From NCBI GenBank assembly GCA_002733485.1, contig NVVU01000001.1:8504-14157 (forward strand): 5,654 nucleotides of DNA, read 5' to 3'. A program made the translations under genes and the position numbers. The notes under the pieces were generated by a model. The model was not told where the DNA came from, searched no databases, and worked only from the letters and a program-made list of their open reading frames with translations. How positions within the stretch are numbered: the first letter of the stretch is position 1; the number at the start of each line of letters is the position of its first letter. The stretch comes from Robiginitomaculum sp. (GTDB lineage: Bacteria; Pseudomonadota; Alphaproteobacteria; Caulobacterales; Maricaulaceae). Shown piece after piece: positions 4,761 through 5,654 of the stretch.

Positions 4761-5654
4761 TTACTTGCTTAGCACAAACTGGCCGACATCGGTTCGACCC
4801 GTTGTGAAACCGGCTTCGCAATAGGCCAGATAAAATTGCCATAAACGGTGAAAGCGCTCGTCAAAACCAAGGGATTTGACGTCGGCCCAGTGGACGGTGA
4901 AATTTTTCATCCATTGCGACAGTGTCCGGGCATAATCCTGGCCAAACATTTGCGCCTCATCCAGCACCAGCCCGGCCTTGCTGATCTCGCTGCGCAAGGC
5001 GCTGACCGAGGGTAATACTCCGCCGGGAAAGATATAACGCTGGATAAAGTCCATACGTTTGGCATAGCGGGAAAACAGATCATCGCGAATGGTGATGATC
5101 TGTACCGCCGCGCGCCCCGCAGGTTTTAAGACATCACGGATTTTATTGAAATAACCGGGCCAGTATTCCTGCCCCACAGCCTCGAACATCTCGATCGAGG
5201 CAACTTTGTCATATTGGCCATCTACGTCCCGGTAATCGACAAACTTCAGGTCGACCCTGTCGCTTAACTGGGTGCGCTGTATGCGGGCGCCGGCATAATC
5301 GAACTGTTCTCGCGAAATGGTAATGCCGGTAACACGGGCACCGATTTCACCGGCGGCATACTCGGCAAAGCCGCCCCAGCCACAACCAATTTCCAGCACA
5401 TGATCGGCGGGCTTTAGATCAAGGTTTTTGGCCAAAGACTGGTATTTACGTCGTTGTGCCTCTTCCAAAGATAAGGCTTCGCCGTCATAGCGCGCTGAGG
5501 AATAGGTCATGGAAGGGTCCAGCCATTTCTCGTAAAAGGCATTGCCCAGATCATAATGGGCAGAAATATTACGTTTGGCGCCGCTGCGGGTGTTGGCATT
5601 CAGGCGCAGCATGAGCGTATAAAACAGGCGCATAATGGGGCTGGCCCCGGTGGC
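4761..5654 (-). CDS. Cyclopropane-fatty-acyl-phospholipid synthase-like SAM methyltransferase, C-terminal part
   Basis: The frame stays open to the window edge (297 residues visible), and by comparison with E. coli Cfa roughly 90 N-terminal residues are missing, so the ATG at 5633 is an internal Met. The family transfers a methyl group from S-adenosylmethionine to the double bond of a phospholipid acyl chain at the membrane surface. Counting from that Met, HYDLGNAFY is at 26-34, the SAM-binding VLEIGCGWGGFAEYA at 79-93, SIEMFEAVG at 146-154, and FIQRYIFPGG at 196-205. E. coli Cfa residues E239 and Y317 are matched by E151 and Y234. C139 is replaced by S46 (TYSSA) and H266 by I180 (QIITI). The QIITI and YIFPGG form recalls Cfa-like enzymes near flavin amine oxidase and DUF1365 genes, including UfaM-type furan fatty acid methylases, so cyclopropanation is not certain. 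Confidence 0.88.
   Translation of the reverse strand, partial: ATGASPIMRLFYTLMLRLNANTRSGAKRNISAHYDLGNAFYEKWLDPSMTYSSARYDGEALSLEEAQRRKYQSLAKNLDLKPADHVLEIGCGWGGFAEYAAGEIGARVTGITISREQFDYAGARIQRTQLSDRVDLKFVDYRDVDGQYDKVASIEMFEAVGQEYWPGYFNKIRDVLKPAGRAAVQIITIRDDLFSRYAKRMDFIQRYIFPGGVLPSVSALRSEISKAGLVLDEAQMFGQDYARTLSQWMKNFTVHWADVKSLGFDERFHRLWQFYLAYCEAGFTTGRTDVGQFVLSK

Overview
The window reads as ordinary chromosomal DNA of an alphaproteobacterium. The strongest indicator is a 101-residue homologue of the NDUFS4-type accessory subunit of respiratory complex I, which is known from Alphaproteobacteria and mitochondria. The alphaproteobacterial style of the cysteine synthase and of the Cfa-like methyltransferase agrees with this. 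I cannot name the genus. I see no phage, transposon, CRISPR or plasmid signature, and no obviously new multi-gene system.

Layout from left to right. (1) Positions 1-1146, minus strand: the first 25 codons of rmlA (cut by the window edge) and a complete rmlB, in the order rmlB then rmlA with an 8-base overlap. This is the start of dTDP-L-rhamnose (or related dTDP-sugar) synthesis for surface polysaccharide. (2) Positions 1147-1295: a divergent promoter region. (3) Positions 1296-2435, plus strand: an exported DUF192 protein, tRNA-Pro(TGG) 8 bases after it, a strong intrinsic terminator, a good sigma70-type promoter, the NDUFS4-like gene, and tRNA-Arg(TCT) only 23-24 bases after that gene. (4) Positions 2436-2516: a convergent intergenic gap holding most of a diverged 45-bp tandem duplication that reaches into the 3' end of metC. 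(5) Positions 2517-4690, minus strand: a cysteine synthase gene followed by metC (cystathionine beta-lyase), overlapping by 4 bases. (6) Positions 4761-5654, minus strand: the C-terminal part of a Cfa-like SAM-dependent methyltransferase whose 5' end lies beyond the window.

Functionally the window joins three unrelated jobs: nucleotide-sugar synthesis (rmlB, rmlA), sulfur amino acid metabolism (cysK-like makes cysteine; metC cleaves cystathionine to homocysteine) and fatty-acyl chain methylation (cfa-like). Between them sits a plus-strand block of two small protein genes, each followed closely by a tRNA. The points most worth a second look are the tandem duplication at the metC 3' end, the apparent read-through from the complex I subunit gene into tRNA-Arg, and the loss in the Cfa-like protein of two of the bicarbonate-binding residues known from E. 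coli Cfa.
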